In this document: piece after piece, positions 49,780-58,607 of the stretch
Layout of the letters: every line of letters starts with the position of its first letter
How positions within the stretch are numbered: position 1 is the first letter of the stretch
DNA from: an uncultured Oscillospiraceae bacterium
GTDB taxonomy: Bacteria; Bacillota; Clostridia; Oscillospirales; Oscillospiraceae
DNA length: 64,000 nucleotides
Direction of reading: 5' to 3'
NCBI GenBank assembly: GCA_947629955.1
Contig: CANRFT010000001.1
Location: forward strand, 1-64,000
Position numbers and translations under genes: made by a program
Notes under the pieces: generated by a model
What the model was told of the DNA's origin: nothing
Databases searched by the model: none
The model's input: the letters and a program-made list of their open reading frames with translations, nothing else

Positions 49780-51093
49780 TTACGCGTGGACCAGCTCTTT
49801 TTCGGCCTCCGCGGTCTCCTGGGCGGCGGCCTGCTTGGCAAGCTGCCGGGCGTTGGCCAGCATGAGCTTGATGCGGTTCTCCTGGTTGATCTTGGTGGCG
49901 CCGGGGTCGTAGTCGATGGCCACGATGTTGGAGTTGGGGTAGTCGTCCTTCAGCTTGCGGATCATGCCCTTGCCCACGATGTGGTTAGGTAGGCAGCCGA
50001 AGGGCTGGGTGCAGACGATGTTGGGCACCCCGGAGTGGATGAGCTCCAGCATCTCGCCGGTGAGCAGCCAGCCCTCGCCCATCTTGTTGCCGTCCCCCAG
50101 GTAGCCGTGGACCAGCTTGTGCATCTCCTCAAAGGTGCCGGGGGCACGGAAACGGCTCTTTTTCAGCGCGGCGATCATGTCCTTCTGGCAGTTCTCGATG
50201 AAGCCCTTGAGGACCTGGCAGGCTTTCTTTTTCGCCCACAGCCCGCCGTAGATGTCCACGTCCACGATGCGGTTGTAGACCTTGAAGATGATGAAGTCGG
50301 TGAGGCCGGGGACCACCGGCTCCGCCCCCTCGGACAGGAGGAAGTCCTCCAGATTGTTGTTGCCCAGGGGGGAGAACTTCACGTAGATCTCGCCGACCAC
50401 GCCGACGCGGACCTTCTGCTCGTCCCGCACGGGGATGGTAGAGAAATCGGCGATGATCTGGTCGAACAGGGAGAGCATCTCCCTGCGGACCATGCCCTTG
50501 CCCTTCTGGAAGCCCTGGGTGATCTTGTCCTCCCAGTGCTCCACCATGGCGTCGGCGTCTCCCTTGTTGAGCTCATAGGGCCGCACCTGGTTGGCCACGT
50601 TGACGATCAGGTCCCCGTACATCATGGCGTAGATGATCTTCCGCAGCAGGGGGAGGGTCAGGGACCAGCCGGGGTTGTGCTCCAGGCCGGACAGATTGAT
50701 GGAGATGACGGGCACGAACTCCAGCCCCGCCTTCACCAGGGCTTTGCGGAGCAGATGGATGTAGTTGGAGGCCCGGCAGCCGCCGCCGGTCTGGGTGATG
50801 CACAATGCCACCTTGTGGGGGTCGTACCCGCCGTGCTTGATGGCGTCGATGAGCTGACCGATGACCAGCAGGGCGGGGTAGCAGGTGTCGTTGTGGACGT
50901 ATTTCAGCCCCTCGTCCACGATGCCCCGGTGGTTGGTGGTGAGCATATCCACCTTGTAGCCCTCCAGGATCAGCAGCTGCCGGAACATGCCGAAGTGGAC
51001 GGGCAGCATCTGAGGCATGAGGATGGTGTACTCCTCCTTCATCTCCTTGGTGAACAGGAGGCGGCCTGTCTTGTCATATACCAGCTTTGCCAT
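49780..51093 (-). CDS. 2-hydroxyacyl-CoA dehydratase-like subunit (HGD-D type)
   Basis: A 437-residue protein of the 2-hydroxyglutaryl-CoA dehydratase D-component family. It has conserved Cys in NDTCYPALLVIGQLIDA, TQTGGGCRASNYIHLLRKAL and TQPFGCLPNHIVGKG, which may hold a [4Fe-4S] cluster. This group is often fused to the C-terminus of the large activase; here it is separate, with a GTAGGGG repeat in between. A CoA substrate is not known for this clade. ATG 51091-51093 follows GAAAGGAG. Confidence 0.85.
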   Translation of the reverse strand: MAKLVYDKTGRLLFTKEMKEEYTILMPQMLPVHFGMFRQLLILEGYKVDMLTTNHRGIVDEGLKYVHNDTCYPALLVIGQLIDAIKHGGYDPHKVALCITQTGGGCRASNYIHLLRKALVKAGLEFVPVISINLSGLEHNPGWSLTLPLLRKIIYAMMYGDLIVNVANQVRPYELNKGDADAMVEHWEDKITQGFQKGKGMVRREMLSLFDQIIADFSTIPVRDEQKVRVGVVGEIYVKFSPLGNNNLEDFLLSEGAEPVVPGLTDFIIFKVYNRIVDVDIYGGLWAKKKACQVLKGFIENCQKDMIAALKKSRFRAPGTFEEMHKLVHGYLGDGNKMGEGWLLTGEMLELIHSGVPNIVCTQPFGCLPNHIVGKGMIRKLKDDYPNSNIVAIDYDPGATKINQENRIKLMLANARQLAKQAAAQETAEAEKELVHA

Positions 51094-51118
51094 AGCTTGA
51101 AACTCCTTTCGCGGGAAC

Positions 51119-51157
51119 TTGTAGGGGCCGCCGCCCTCGGCGGCCCGCCGCGGGAGG
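51119..51157. repeat. GTAGGGG-family intergenic repeat, copy 4
   Basis: TGTAGGGGCCGCCGCCCTCGG followed by CGGCCCGCCGCGGG: a GC-rich hairpin that fills the whole gap between the activase stop and the dehydratase-subunit leader. Confidence 0.75.
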
Positions 51158-54091
51158 TCAGGTCTTGTCCCGCTCCTCCATGGCGGCCATCAGGGAGCGG
51201 ATGCGGATCCTCACCGCGCCCAGGTTGCTGATGTCGTCGATCTTCAGCTGGGTGTACAGCTTGCCGCCGTTCTCCAGGATGGAGCGCATCTCGTCGGTGG
51301 TGATGGCGTCGGTGCCGCAGCCGAAGGACACCAACTGCACCACCTGCATATCCGGCTGGGTGCAGACGTACCGGGCGGCGTTGTACATCCGGGCCTGGAA
51401 GGTCCACTGGTTCAGCACCTTCCGGGGGGCGTAGCCCTCCAGGTAGCTGAGCGCGTCCTCAGTGACGATCACGAAGCCGAAGGAGCCGATCAGGTCGTTG
51501 ATGCCGTGGTTGATCTCCGGGTCGATGTGGTAGGGCCGTCCGCACACCACGATGATAGGCATATGGTGCTCCCGGGCGTAGGCGATGTACTGCTTCCCGG
51601 TCTCCCGCACGTCCCGGACGTAGGAGTCGTACTCCGCGTAGGCGAAGCGGACGGCGGCCTCGGTCTCCCGCTTGGGTATGCTGAACTGCTCCTCCATGTA
51701 CACGGCGATGCGCTTAGCGAAGTCCTTCCGCCGCCAGAGACCCACATAGGGGTCCAGATACCGGGTCTTTTTCAAATCGGGCACGTTGGCGGCCAGCAGT
51801 TCGGGGTAGTAGGCCACCACCGGGCAGTTGTAGTGGTTGTCGCCGATGCCCTCGTCGTTGTTGTAGCTCATGCAGGGGTACCAGATGGCGTCCACCCCAT
51901 CCTCCACCAGGGCGGTCACGTGGCCGTGGAGCAGCTTGGCGGGGTAGCACACCGTGTCCGACGGGATGGTGCGCTGGCCCTTGATGTACAGCTTCCGGGA
52001 GGACTCGGGGGAGAGGACCACCTCGAAATTCAGATGGGTGAAGAAGCCGAACCAGAAGGGCAGGTTCTCATACATGTTGAGCCCGAAGGGGATGCCCACG
52101 CGGCCCCGGGAGCCGTCGCCCTGGCCCTTGCCCTGGAAGGTGCGGAGCAGGTCGTACTTGTAGCGCATCAGGTCCGGGTTCTGCACCCGCTCCTTGCCCA
52201 GGGGCCGGGAGCAGCGGTTGCCCGAGATGAACCGCCGCCCGCCGTCGAAGGTGTTGACGGTGAGGGAGCAGTGGTTGGTGCAGAGGTTGCAGGTGACGGG
52301 CCGCGCCGTGTGGGTAAAGGACTGTAAGGCGTCGGGGCCTAACAGGGCGGACTTCTCCAGATGGAGGCTTTTGGCGGCCAGGGCGGCACCGAAGGCCCCC
52401 ATGATGCCGGCGATGGTGGGCCGGGTGACCTCCCGGCCCAGCTCCTGCTCAAAGGCCCTCAGCACCGCGTCGTTGTGGAAGGTGCCGCCCTGGACCACGA
52501 TGTGTTTGCCCAGATCGTCGGCGTTGGCCGCCCGGATGACTTTGTAGATGGCGTTCTTCACGATGGAGATGGACAGTCCGGCGGAGATGTCCTCCACGGA
52601 GGCGCCGTCCTTCTGGGCCTGCTTTACGCTGGAGTTCATGAACACGGTGCAGCGGGAACCCAGGTTCACCGGCTTTTTGGTGAACAGGCCCAGCTTGGCG
52701 AAGTCGGCGATGTCATACCCCAGGGCCTTGGCGAAGGTCTCGATGAAGGAGCCGCAGCCGGAGGAACAGGCCTCGTTGAGCATGATGGAGTCCACCGCGC
52801 CGTTGCGGATCTTGAAGCACTTCATGTCCTGGCCGCCGATGTCGATGATAAAGTCCACATCGGGGTTGAAGTGGGCGGCCGCCCGGTAGTGGGCCACCGT
52901 CTCCACCAGGCCCAGATCGCAGGAGAAGGCGTTTTTGATGAGGTCCTCGCCGTAGCCGGTGACGGCGGAGCCCTTGATGACGATCCTATCCCCGCACAGG
53001 CCGTAGATGGTCTTGAGCTGGTCCAGCACGATGGCCACCGGGTTGCCCTGGTTGGAGTGGTAGTAGGTATACAGCAGCCCGCCGTCCGGGGCGATGAGGG
53101 CCATCTTGGTGGTGGTGGAGCCGGCGTCTATCCCTAAGTACGCGTCGCCGGTGTAGGTGTTGATGTCCAGCGACGGCGGGGTGGAGGCGTTGTGCCGGGC
53201 GATGAACGCGTCATATTCCTCCCGGCTGTCGAACAGGGGGGGCATGGTGTCCACCACAGAGGTGGCCCCACGGCTCTCCTCCAGCAGCTTGAACAGCTCG
53301 TCAAAGGGCTTCTCCGGGTAGTCGGAGGCGCACAGGGCCGCGCCGATGGCGGCGAAGCAGTCCCCGTCCTCCGGGAAGATCGCGTGGTCGGCGTCCAGCT
53401 GCAAGGTCTCCACGAACCGCTCCCGCAGGCCCATGAGGAAGTGCAGGGGCCCGCCCAGGAACACGATCTTGCCCTTCAGCTCCCGCCCCTGGGTCAGGCC
53501 GGCCACCGTCTGGTCCACCACCGCCTGGAAGATGGAGGCGGCCACGTCCTCTTTCCGCCCGCCCTGGTTCAGGATGGGCTGGATGTCGCTCTTGGCGAAC
53601 ACGCCGCACCGGGAGGCGATGGGGTAGATCTTTTCGTGCTTGAGGGACAACTCATCCAGCTCGTTCACGGTGACGTTCATCAGGGTGGCCATTTGGTCGA
53701 TGAAGGCCCCGGTGCCGCCGGCGCAGGAGCCGTTCATCCGCTCCTCCAGGGCGCCGCCGAAGAAGATGATCTTGGCGTCCTCGCCGCCCAGCTCGATGAC
53801 GGCGTCGGTGTCCGGGATGTACTGGTTCACCGCGGCGGCGGTGGCGTACACCTCCTGGACGAAGTCCAGTCCGGCGGCCTTGGCCACGCCCAGTCCGGCG
53901 GAGCCGGTGATGACCAGCCGCACGTCCGTGCCCTTTAAGATATCCTCAATGGAGCGCAGGGTCTCGCAGGCCCGCTCCCTGGCCTTGGAATAGTGCCGCT
54001 CGTAGGAGCGGAACAGCAGCTTGTTGTCCTCGTCCAGCACCACCACCTTCACGGTGGTGGAGCCGATGTCGATGCCGACGCGCAAACTCAT
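51158..54091 (-). CDS. Acyl-CoA dehydratase activase, double ATPase plus DUF2229
   Basis: A 977-residue protein. Two BadF/HgdC-type ATPase domains start with VGIDIGSTTVKVVVLDED near residue 5 and GIDAGSTTTKMALI near 330. The cluster/nucleotide loops NGSCAGGTGAFIDQM near 135 and NEACSSGCGSFIETF near 435 carry the conserved Cys, and IDIGGQDMKCFKI is typical. The rest is DUF2229 (RTIPSDTVCYPAKLLHGHV). Activases inject an electron into dehydratases at ATP cost. ATG 54089-54091 follows GAGGTG; upstream frame extension crosses the promoter. Homologues are often about 1400 residues with the dehydratase domain fused. Confidence 0.92.
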   Translation of the reverse strand: MSLRVGIDIGSTTVKVVVLDEDNKLLFRSYERHYSKARERACETLRSIEDILKGTDVRLVITGSAGLGVAKAAGLDFVQEVYATAAAVNQYIPDTDAVIELGGEDAKIIFFGGALEERMNGSCAGGTGAFIDQMATLMNVTVNELDELSLKHEKIYPIASRCGVFAKSDIQPILNQGGRKEDVAASIFQAVVDQTVAGLTQGRELKGKIVFLGGPLHFLMGLRERFVETLQLDADHAIFPEDGDCFAAIGAALCASDYPEKPFDELFKLLEESRGATSVVDTMPPLFDSREEYDAFIARHNASTPPSLDINTYTGDAYLGIDAGSTTTKMALIAPDGGLLYTYYHSNQGNPVAIVLDQLKTIYGLCGDRIVIKGSAVTGYGEDLIKNAFSCDLGLVETVAHYRAAAHFNPDVDFIIDIGGQDMKCFKIRNGAVDSIMLNEACSSGCGSFIETFAKALGYDIADFAKLGLFTKKPVNLGSRCTVFMNSSVKQAQKDGASVEDISAGLSISIVKNAIYKVIRAANADDLGKHIVVQGGTFHNDAVLRAFEQELGREVTRPTIAGIMGAFGAALAAKSLHLEKSALLGPDALQSFTHTARPVTCNLCTNHCSLTVNTFDGGRRFISGNRCSRPLGKERVQNPDLMRYKYDLLRTFQGKGQGDGSRGRVGIPFGLNMYENLPFWFGFFTHLNFEVVLSPESSRKLYIKGQRTIPSDTVCYPAKLLHGHVTALVEDGVDAIWYPCMSYNNDEGIGDNHYNCPVVAYYPELLAANVPDLKKTRYLDPYVGLWRRKDFAKRIAVYMEEQFSIPKRETEAAVRFAYAEYDSYVRDVRETGKQYIAYAREHHMPIIVVCGRPYHIDPEINHGINDLIGSFGFVIVTEDALSYLEGYAPRKVLNQWTFQARMYNAARYVCTQPDMQVVQLVSFGCGTDAITTDEMRSILENGGKLYTQLKIDDISNLGAVRIRIRSLMAAMEERDKT

Positions 54092-54176
54092 GAGACGCAC
54101 CTCACTCGATATCCATGGGCCTTTTGGCCCGAAAAAACGCGTTTGGACGGGGCGGTTTTTGCCCACGTTAAGAGCT

Positions 54177-54205
54177 ATTATATAAAAACGGCGCGGCTTT
54201 TTCAA
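54177..54205 (-). promoter_or_regulatory. Promoter of the activase operon
   Basis: On the minus strand TTGAAA (54200-54205) and TATAAT (54177-54182), exactly 17 bases apart. Confidence 0.82.
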
Positions 54206-54265
54206 TAGCAGATTTATGAACGGGCGGCGTTTTCAGACAAAAAAGCCATATTGTCTGATTCCCTC

Positions 54266-54294
54266 TTGACAACCATCGAAGTCCGAGGTATCTT
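54266..54294 (+). promoter_or_regulatory. Promoter of the prefix-domain protein operon
   Basis: TTGACA (54266-54271) and TATCTT (54289-54294), exactly 17 bases apart, divergent from the activase promoter. Confidence 0.75.
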
Positions 54295-54331
54295 ATACAT
54301 AGAGCATCGAGGCAATGAGGGGGGCGGTACC

Positions 54332-55147
54332 GTGGCCGGAAAACTTGAGCTGTACGCCTGGGCGGACCGGGCCGCGAAACACGTCCGCTTTTTTCCTGAC
54401 CGGGCCGGCGTGCGGAAGGAGCTGCAAGAGCACATGGAGGACCGGTACGAGGCCCTCACCGCCGGCGGGCTGGATGAGCGGGCCGCCGCTGAAAAGACTG
54501 TGGCCGCCATGGGAGACGCGGACCAGGTAGGGGAGGCGCTGAACAAGATACACGCGCCCCTGCTGGGCTGGCTGTGGCTGCTGTCCTGCGGGCTCATTGC
54601 CGCCGCGCTGGTGCTGGGGTTCCTCCATATGAGCGGCCGGGCCGACCACGCCACGTGGCCCAACCGGCTCTGGGACAGTGAGTCCTTCACAGAGACCACG
54701 CGCGACGTGCTGGACGCCATCGACGGCGAGTGGCACGGCCAGATACGGGCAGGGCTGTGGGAGAGCGGCGCCGCCGGGACCTGCGGCGACTACTCCTTTA
54801 CCGTTCCCAAGGCGGCGCTGTGGACCCATACCGGGGTGGACGACGGGCGGTATGACTTGTTCCTCCAGCTCCGGGTCTCCCGGAAGTTCTGGACGCCCCA
54901 TTTTACCTGGACCGGGCTTTCCGGCTTTTTCCTCCTGGACAGCTTGGGCGGCCGCTATGACTACGCCCGCGGCTGGTACGCCGCCGAATACATGGGGGAC
55001 TTCCTGACCTCGGGGTGGGACATAGTCCTCCACGACTTTCCCACCGATGCCGAGTGGGTGGAGCTCCACTATCACCGGGAGGGATACGATCTGGTCCTCC
55101 GGGTGGACCTGAAGGGAGGGGAGGGGTATCGTGGCCGGGACACTTGA
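54332..55147 (+). CDS. Prefix-domain membrane protein, paralogue 1
   Basis: A 271-residue protein. Residues 1-85 are a helical domain like the permease-prefix domain found with PadR regulators (VRKELQEHMEDRYEALTAGG, then AAMGDADQVGEALN). One membrane helix follows near 87-110. The rest is an outer domain with WESGAAGTCGDYSFTVPKAA. It is a tandem duplicate of the next gene, with long near-identical DNA stretches. GTG 54332 is chosen by matching its paralogue, with GAGGGGGG upstream. The last 17 bases overlap the next gene. Confidence 0.82.
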   Translation: MAGKLELYAWADRAAKHVRFFPDRAGVRKELQEHMEDRYEALTAGGLDERAAAEKTVAAMGDADQVGEALNKIHAPLLGWLWLLSCGLIAAALVLGFLHMSGRADHATWPNRLWDSESFTETTRDVLDAIDGEWHGQIRAGLWESGAAGTCGDYSFTVPKAALWTHTGVDDGRYDLFLQLRVSRKFWTPHFTWTGLSGFFLLDSLGGRYDYARGWYAAEYMGDFLTSGWDIVLHDFPTDAEWVELHYHREGYDLVLRVDLKGGEGYRGRDT

Positions 55148-55934
55148 ACTGTACGCCTGGGTAGAGCGCGCGGTCAAACACATCCGGTTCCTGCCGGACC
55201 GCTTCGGCGTCCGGTGGGAATTGCAAAACCACATGGAGGACCGGTACGAGGCCCTGACTGCCGGCGGGCTGGACGAGCGGGCCGCCGCCGAACAGACCGT
55301 GGCCGCCATGGGGGACGCCGATGAGGTTGGCCGGGCCCTGAACAGGCTCCACTCGCCATTGCTGGGCTGGGCGTGGCTGCTGTCCTGCGCCGCCGTTTTC
55401 CTGGCGCTGCTGCTGTGCCTGTCCCATATGGCCTTTCGGCCGGAGACCACGACCGAATACCCCATGCTCCGGGACAGCGGCGCCTTTACCGAGACTGAGC
55501 GAAGCGTATACGACAAGATCGACCAGGAGGAACATATTCAGACGCGAACGCGTCTGTGGGAGAGCGGCGCCGCCGGGACCTGCGGCGATTACACCTTTAC
55601 CGTTCCCAAAGCGGCGCTGTGGACCCACACCGGGGTGGACGACGGGCGGTATGACCTGTACCTCCAGTTCCGGGCCGCCCGGAAGTTCTGGACGCCGCAC
55701 CTCCGCTGGAACGCGGTCTCCGCGTTCTGGTTCGCGGACAGCCTGGGCAACCGCTACGATGACTGCGGCGGGGACTGGTATCCCGAAGAATATATGGCAA
55801 GCGCCCGGACCCTGGGCCTGGATTTGGTTCTCTACGACTTTCCCCCGGACGCCGAGTGGGTGGAGCTCCACTACCACCGGGAGGGGTACGACCTGGTCCT
55901 CCGGGTGGACCTGAAAGGAGGGGACGCCTCATGA
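55131..55934 (+). CDS. Prefix-domain membrane protein, paralogue 2
   Basis: A 267-residue paralogue of the preceding protein with the same order: helical prefix (HMEDRYEALTAGGLDERAAA), one membrane helix near 87-107, outer domain with TCGDYTFTVPKAALWTHTGV and the shared end WVELHYHREGYDLVLRVDLK. GTG 55131 follows GGAGGGGAGG. Divergence is highest between the helix and the TCGDY motif. The stop overlaps the next start (ATGA), so the cluster is translationally coupled. Confidence 0.82.
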   Translation: MAGTLELYAWVERAVKHIRFLPDRFGVRWELQNHMEDRYEALTAGGLDERAAAEQTVAAMGDADEVGRALNRLHSPLLGWAWLLSCAAVFLALLLCLSHMAFRPETTTEYPMLRDSGAFTETERSVYDKIDQEEHIQTRTRLWESGAAGTCGDYTFTVPKAALWTHTGVDDGRYDLYLQFRAARKFWTPHLRWNAVSAFWFADSLGNRYDDCGGDWYPEEYMASARTLGLDLVLYDFPPDAEWVELHYHREGYDLVLRVDLKGGDAS

Positions 55935-56692
55935 CCGAAAAGCTGGCGGTCTTTTTCCGCCGGTTCCCCCGGCTGACCCGCGGGCAGAGACTGGCCCGCA
56001 ATGTGCTGATCGTGCTGGCCCTGATCCTGGCGGTGAGCCTGTGGGATCTGCGGTTTCCCGACTCCACCGGGCTGGCCGCGGTATTTCCCCGGAGCTGGCG
56101 GTTCCGGCTGGAGGAGCGCCGCTGCCTGCTGGCTCCGTCGGAGATCGTGGCCGACCTGTCCATGGAGGACGCCATAGACTGGGATCCGGACAGCGTGACC
56201 TTTTTGAACGACGAAGAAAGAGAAGAAGCCGTCGCAAGGCTGATCTTCACCCGGACATACGGGGACGTGCGCTTTCTCCTGGGCCGGCGCGCCGACCTGC
56301 TGCACATCTTTGAATCGGGGTTCAGGGACCAGGTCGTCGCCGTCCTTCCTGCGGGACCGGGGGAGATCCCGGCATACCTCTATCGATGTGAGGGGTGGAA
56401 CGACGTCTTTGAACTGGCCGAGCTGATCGTGTACAGCGACCTCCCCGCCGTCCGGGTGGAGGCGGAGCTGGCCGTCCGGGACGATGCCGGAGACACGGTC
56501 CTCCGGGGAGGCCGAGAGACGGAGGACGGCGCCTGCCTGCTCATCGCCCAGCGGACGGAGGAGGAGCCGCCGCCGGAGGCCGTCTTTGAAAAGAGCGATT
56601 ACTGGCTGCGGGTGCGGCTGCTGGACGAAAACGGGGCGGTCCTGGGGGAGCGCTCCGGCAATGTGGAGTACCGAGGAGGATGGATCCAATGA
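55931..56692 (+). CDS. Membrane-anchored protein of the PadR cluster
   Basis: A 253-residue protein with an N-terminal cytoplasmic tail and one membrane helix near 27-44 (NVLIVLALILAVSLWDL). The outer part is acidic with no family that I recognise. It is coupled to both neighbours by ATGA overlaps and probably works with the two paralogous prefix proteins under PadR control. Confidence 0.75.
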   Translation: MTEKLAVFFRRFPRLTRGQRLARNVLIVLALILAVSLWDLRFPDSTGLAAVFPRSWRFRLEERRCLLAPSEIVADLSMEDAIDWDPDSVTFLNDEEREEAVARLIFTRTYGDVRFLLGRRADLLHIFESGFRDQVVAVLPAGPGEIPAYLYRCEGWNDVFELAELIVYSDLPAVRVEAELAVRDDAGDTVLRGGRETEDGACLLIAQRTEEEPPPEAVFEKSDYWLRVRLLDENGAVLGERSGNVEYRGGWIQ

Positions 56693-57033
56693 AGATCGAC
56701 AAGAGTTTGCTGTCGGGCAGCACCGGGCTGCTGGTGCTCTCCCTGCTGAAAACGGGGGATATGTACGGCTACCAGATGATCGCCGAGCTGGAGCGGCGGA
56801 GCAATCAGACGTTTGAATTGAAGGAGGGCACCCTGTACCCCCTCCTTCACGCTTTGGAGAAGGAGGGGGCGGTGCGCTCCTACACCCAGACCACCCCCGG
56901 CGGGCGGCCCAGGAAATACTACCATCTGACGGACAGGGGCCTCCGCCGCCTGGACGAAAAAGAGAAGGAGTGGCGGGCCTTTTCCCAGGGGGTCAACGGC
57001 GTGGTCTACGGGGAGTTCCCCACCCCCGCGTGA
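56689..57033 (+). CDS. PadR-family transcriptional regulator
   Basis: A 114-residue PadR winged-helix regulator: LLSGSTGLLVLSLLKTGDMY, then GYQMIAELERRSNQTFELKE, then the wing GTLYPLLHALEKEGAV and GGRPRKYYHLTDRG. ATG 56689 overlaps the upstream stop; ATG 56680 touches the ribosome site GAGGAGG and is less likely. PadR proteins usually repress a membrane-stress or efflux operon containing prefix-domain proteins; here the regulator is the last gene and would autoregulate. Confidence 0.93.
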   Translation: MKIDKSLLSGSTGLLVLSLLKTGDMYGYQMIAELERRSNQTFELKEGTLYPLLHALEKEGAVRSYTQTTPGGRPRKYYHLTDRGLRRLDEKEKEWRAFSQGVNGVVYGEFPTPA

Positions 57034-57034
57034 C

Positions 57035-57063
57035 TTGACAATGGGGCCGGTTTATTGCATAAT
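57035..57063 (+). promoter_or_regulatory. Promoter just after padR
   Basis: TTGACA (57035-57040) and CATAAT (57058-57063), exactly 17 bases apart. The start point falls only a few bases before the hairpin at 57075. Confidence 0.78.
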
Positions 57064-57074
57064 CAAGGGAGCGG

Positions 57075-57115
57075 AACGCCCCGGCGCAGCACTGTGACGG
57101 CGCCGGGGCGTTTTC
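57075..57115 (+). terminator. Terminator or attenuator immediately after a promoter
   Basis: CGCCCCGGCG (57077-57086) pairs with CGCCGGGGCG (57101-57110), then TTTTC. It ends the padR unit, but would also stop transcripts from the promoter at 57035 after about 45 bases. Confidence 0.8.
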
Positions 57116-57176
57116 AGCGGCGGCTCCGCGGACGGGGCCGCCTTTTGCCGGATCTTCCGGGAGGGGAGAGGTGCCC

Positions 57177-58607
57177 ATGGGCGGAGCCTGGAAAAAGGAC
57201 CTCCCGCCGCTCTGCGGCGTTTTGGGCCTGATATGTCTTGTGGGGGCAGGGGCGGCCGCCGTATGTGCCGATATGTCCTGGCTGGAGGCGTTCAACGAGG
57301 GGGGCTCCGGCGTGTTCGGCCCGCCCCTGGGGAGCGTATGGGACCGGCGTCTGGCGGGGACCGTCCTCGTCCTTCTGGGGCTGCTGGTCCTGTTCCTCCT
57401 CTATCGGGAGGGGGTGAGCCGGGAGACCCTGTTCCTCCTGGCACTGCCGGTGGGGGCGGCCATGCTGCTCCGGGCCCTTCTCCTGAACTACGTCAGCCAC
57501 GACTACTCCGTGTTCCTGGCCCGGTGGCTGGAGTATTTCCGCTCCAACGGCGGCTTTGCCGCCATCGCCGGCAGCGTGGGGGACTACAACGTGCCCTACC
57601 TGTATTTCCTGGCGGCCATTTCCTATCTGGATCTGCCCGACCTGTATTCCATCAAGCTGTTTTCGATCCTGTTCGACGTGCTGCTGGCCTGGGGCGGCTT
57701 CCGGCTGGTCCGCGCCCTCCGGGGGCGCGATGAAGGGGGCGCCGCCCCCTTCATCGCCTTTTCTCTTCTGCTGCTCCTGCCCACGGTGATCCTCAACGGC
57801 TCCCTCTGGGGCCAGTGCGATGTGATCTACGCCGCCCTGTGCGTCCACGCCCTGGCCCTGGCGCTGGAGGGGAAAAACGTCCCCTCGGTGGTCCTGCTGG
57901 CGGCGGCCTTTTCCTTCAAACTGCAGACGGTGTTCCTCATGCCCCTGTGGGGAGTGCTTTGGGCGGCGAAAAAGGTGCGCTTCCGGGAGCTGATGGCCTT
58001 TCCGCTGGCCTATCTGGTCACCATCCTGCCCGCCCTTCGGCTGGGCAAGCCCCTGGCGGACATCTTAGGGGTATACTTCGGCCAGGTGGGGGAGTACAGC
58101 GACCGGCTGACCCTCAACGCCCCATCGGCGTACCAGTTCATCCCCACGGGCGCGGAGCCGGACCCGGTCCTCGCCGTCGCCGCGGGCGTGGCCGCCGCAT
58201 TTCTGCTGGTGCTGGTCCTGCTGGGGCTGGGCCTGTGGCTGGGGAAGCGTCTGGACAGCGGCGCGGCGATGGCGGCGGCCGTTGTGCTGGTGGTGGGTGT
58301 CCCGTTCCTGCTGCCCCGTATGCACGAGCGGTACTTTATCCTGGCCGATGTGATCTGTCTGTGCTGGGCCTGCGTGAACTGGCGGCGGTTCCCGGCGGCC
58401 GTCCTGGCGGAGGGCGCCTCTCTGGCCTCCTATCTCGTCTATCTGCGGCTGAAATATAACTATGTGCTCAATGTGGGCGGCCTCCAGTTCGTCATGCCGC
58501 TGGAGGCGCTGGCCATGCTGCTGGCGTTGCTGTTCAGTATCGCCATGCTGATCCGTGAGATCAAACGCTGTAAAGGAGAACCGCTTGAGGGGAGGGGACC
58601 GGCGTGA
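57177..58607 (+). CDS. GT-C-like polytopic membrane protein
   Basis: A 476-residue protein with about 12 membrane helices. The first outer loop has SHDYSVFLARWLEYFRSNGG near residues 102-121, with an acidic residue in the catalytic position of GT-C glycosyltransferases; GQCDVIYAALCVHALAL and RMHERYFILADVI resemble mannosyltransferase-like proteins. Donor and acceptor are unknown. ATG 57177 follows GGGAGGGGAGAGG. The stop overlaps the next gene start (GTGA). Confidence 0.8.
   Translation: MGGAWKKDLPPLCGVLGLICLVGAGAAAVCADMSWLEAFNEGGSGVFGPPLGSVWDRRLAGTVLVLLGLLVLFLLYREGVSRETLFLLALPVGAAMLLRALLLNYVSHDYSVFLARWLEYFRSNGGFAAIAGSVGDYNVPYLYFLAAISYLDLPDLYSIKLFSILFDVLLAWGGFRLVRALRGRDEGGAAPFIAFSLLLLLPTVILNGSLWGQCDVIYAALCVHALALALEGKNVPSVVLLAAAFSFKLQTVFLMPLWGVLWAAKKVRFRELMAFPLAYLVTILPALRLGKPLADILGVYFGQVGEYSDRLTLNAPSAYQFIPTGAEPDPVLAVAAGVAAAFLLVLVLLGLGLWLGKRLDSGAAMAAAVVLVVGVPFLLPRMHERYFILADVICLCWACVNWRRFPAAVLAEGASLASYLVYLRLKYNYVLNVGGLQFVMPLEALAMLLALLFSIAMLIREIKRCKGEPLEGRGPA

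Noticed and set aside
51506-53938. Long plus-strand frames opposite the activase gene
   Set aside because: Reverse-frame shadows of a gene with strong ATPase motifs; low-complexity His/Gly/Val content.
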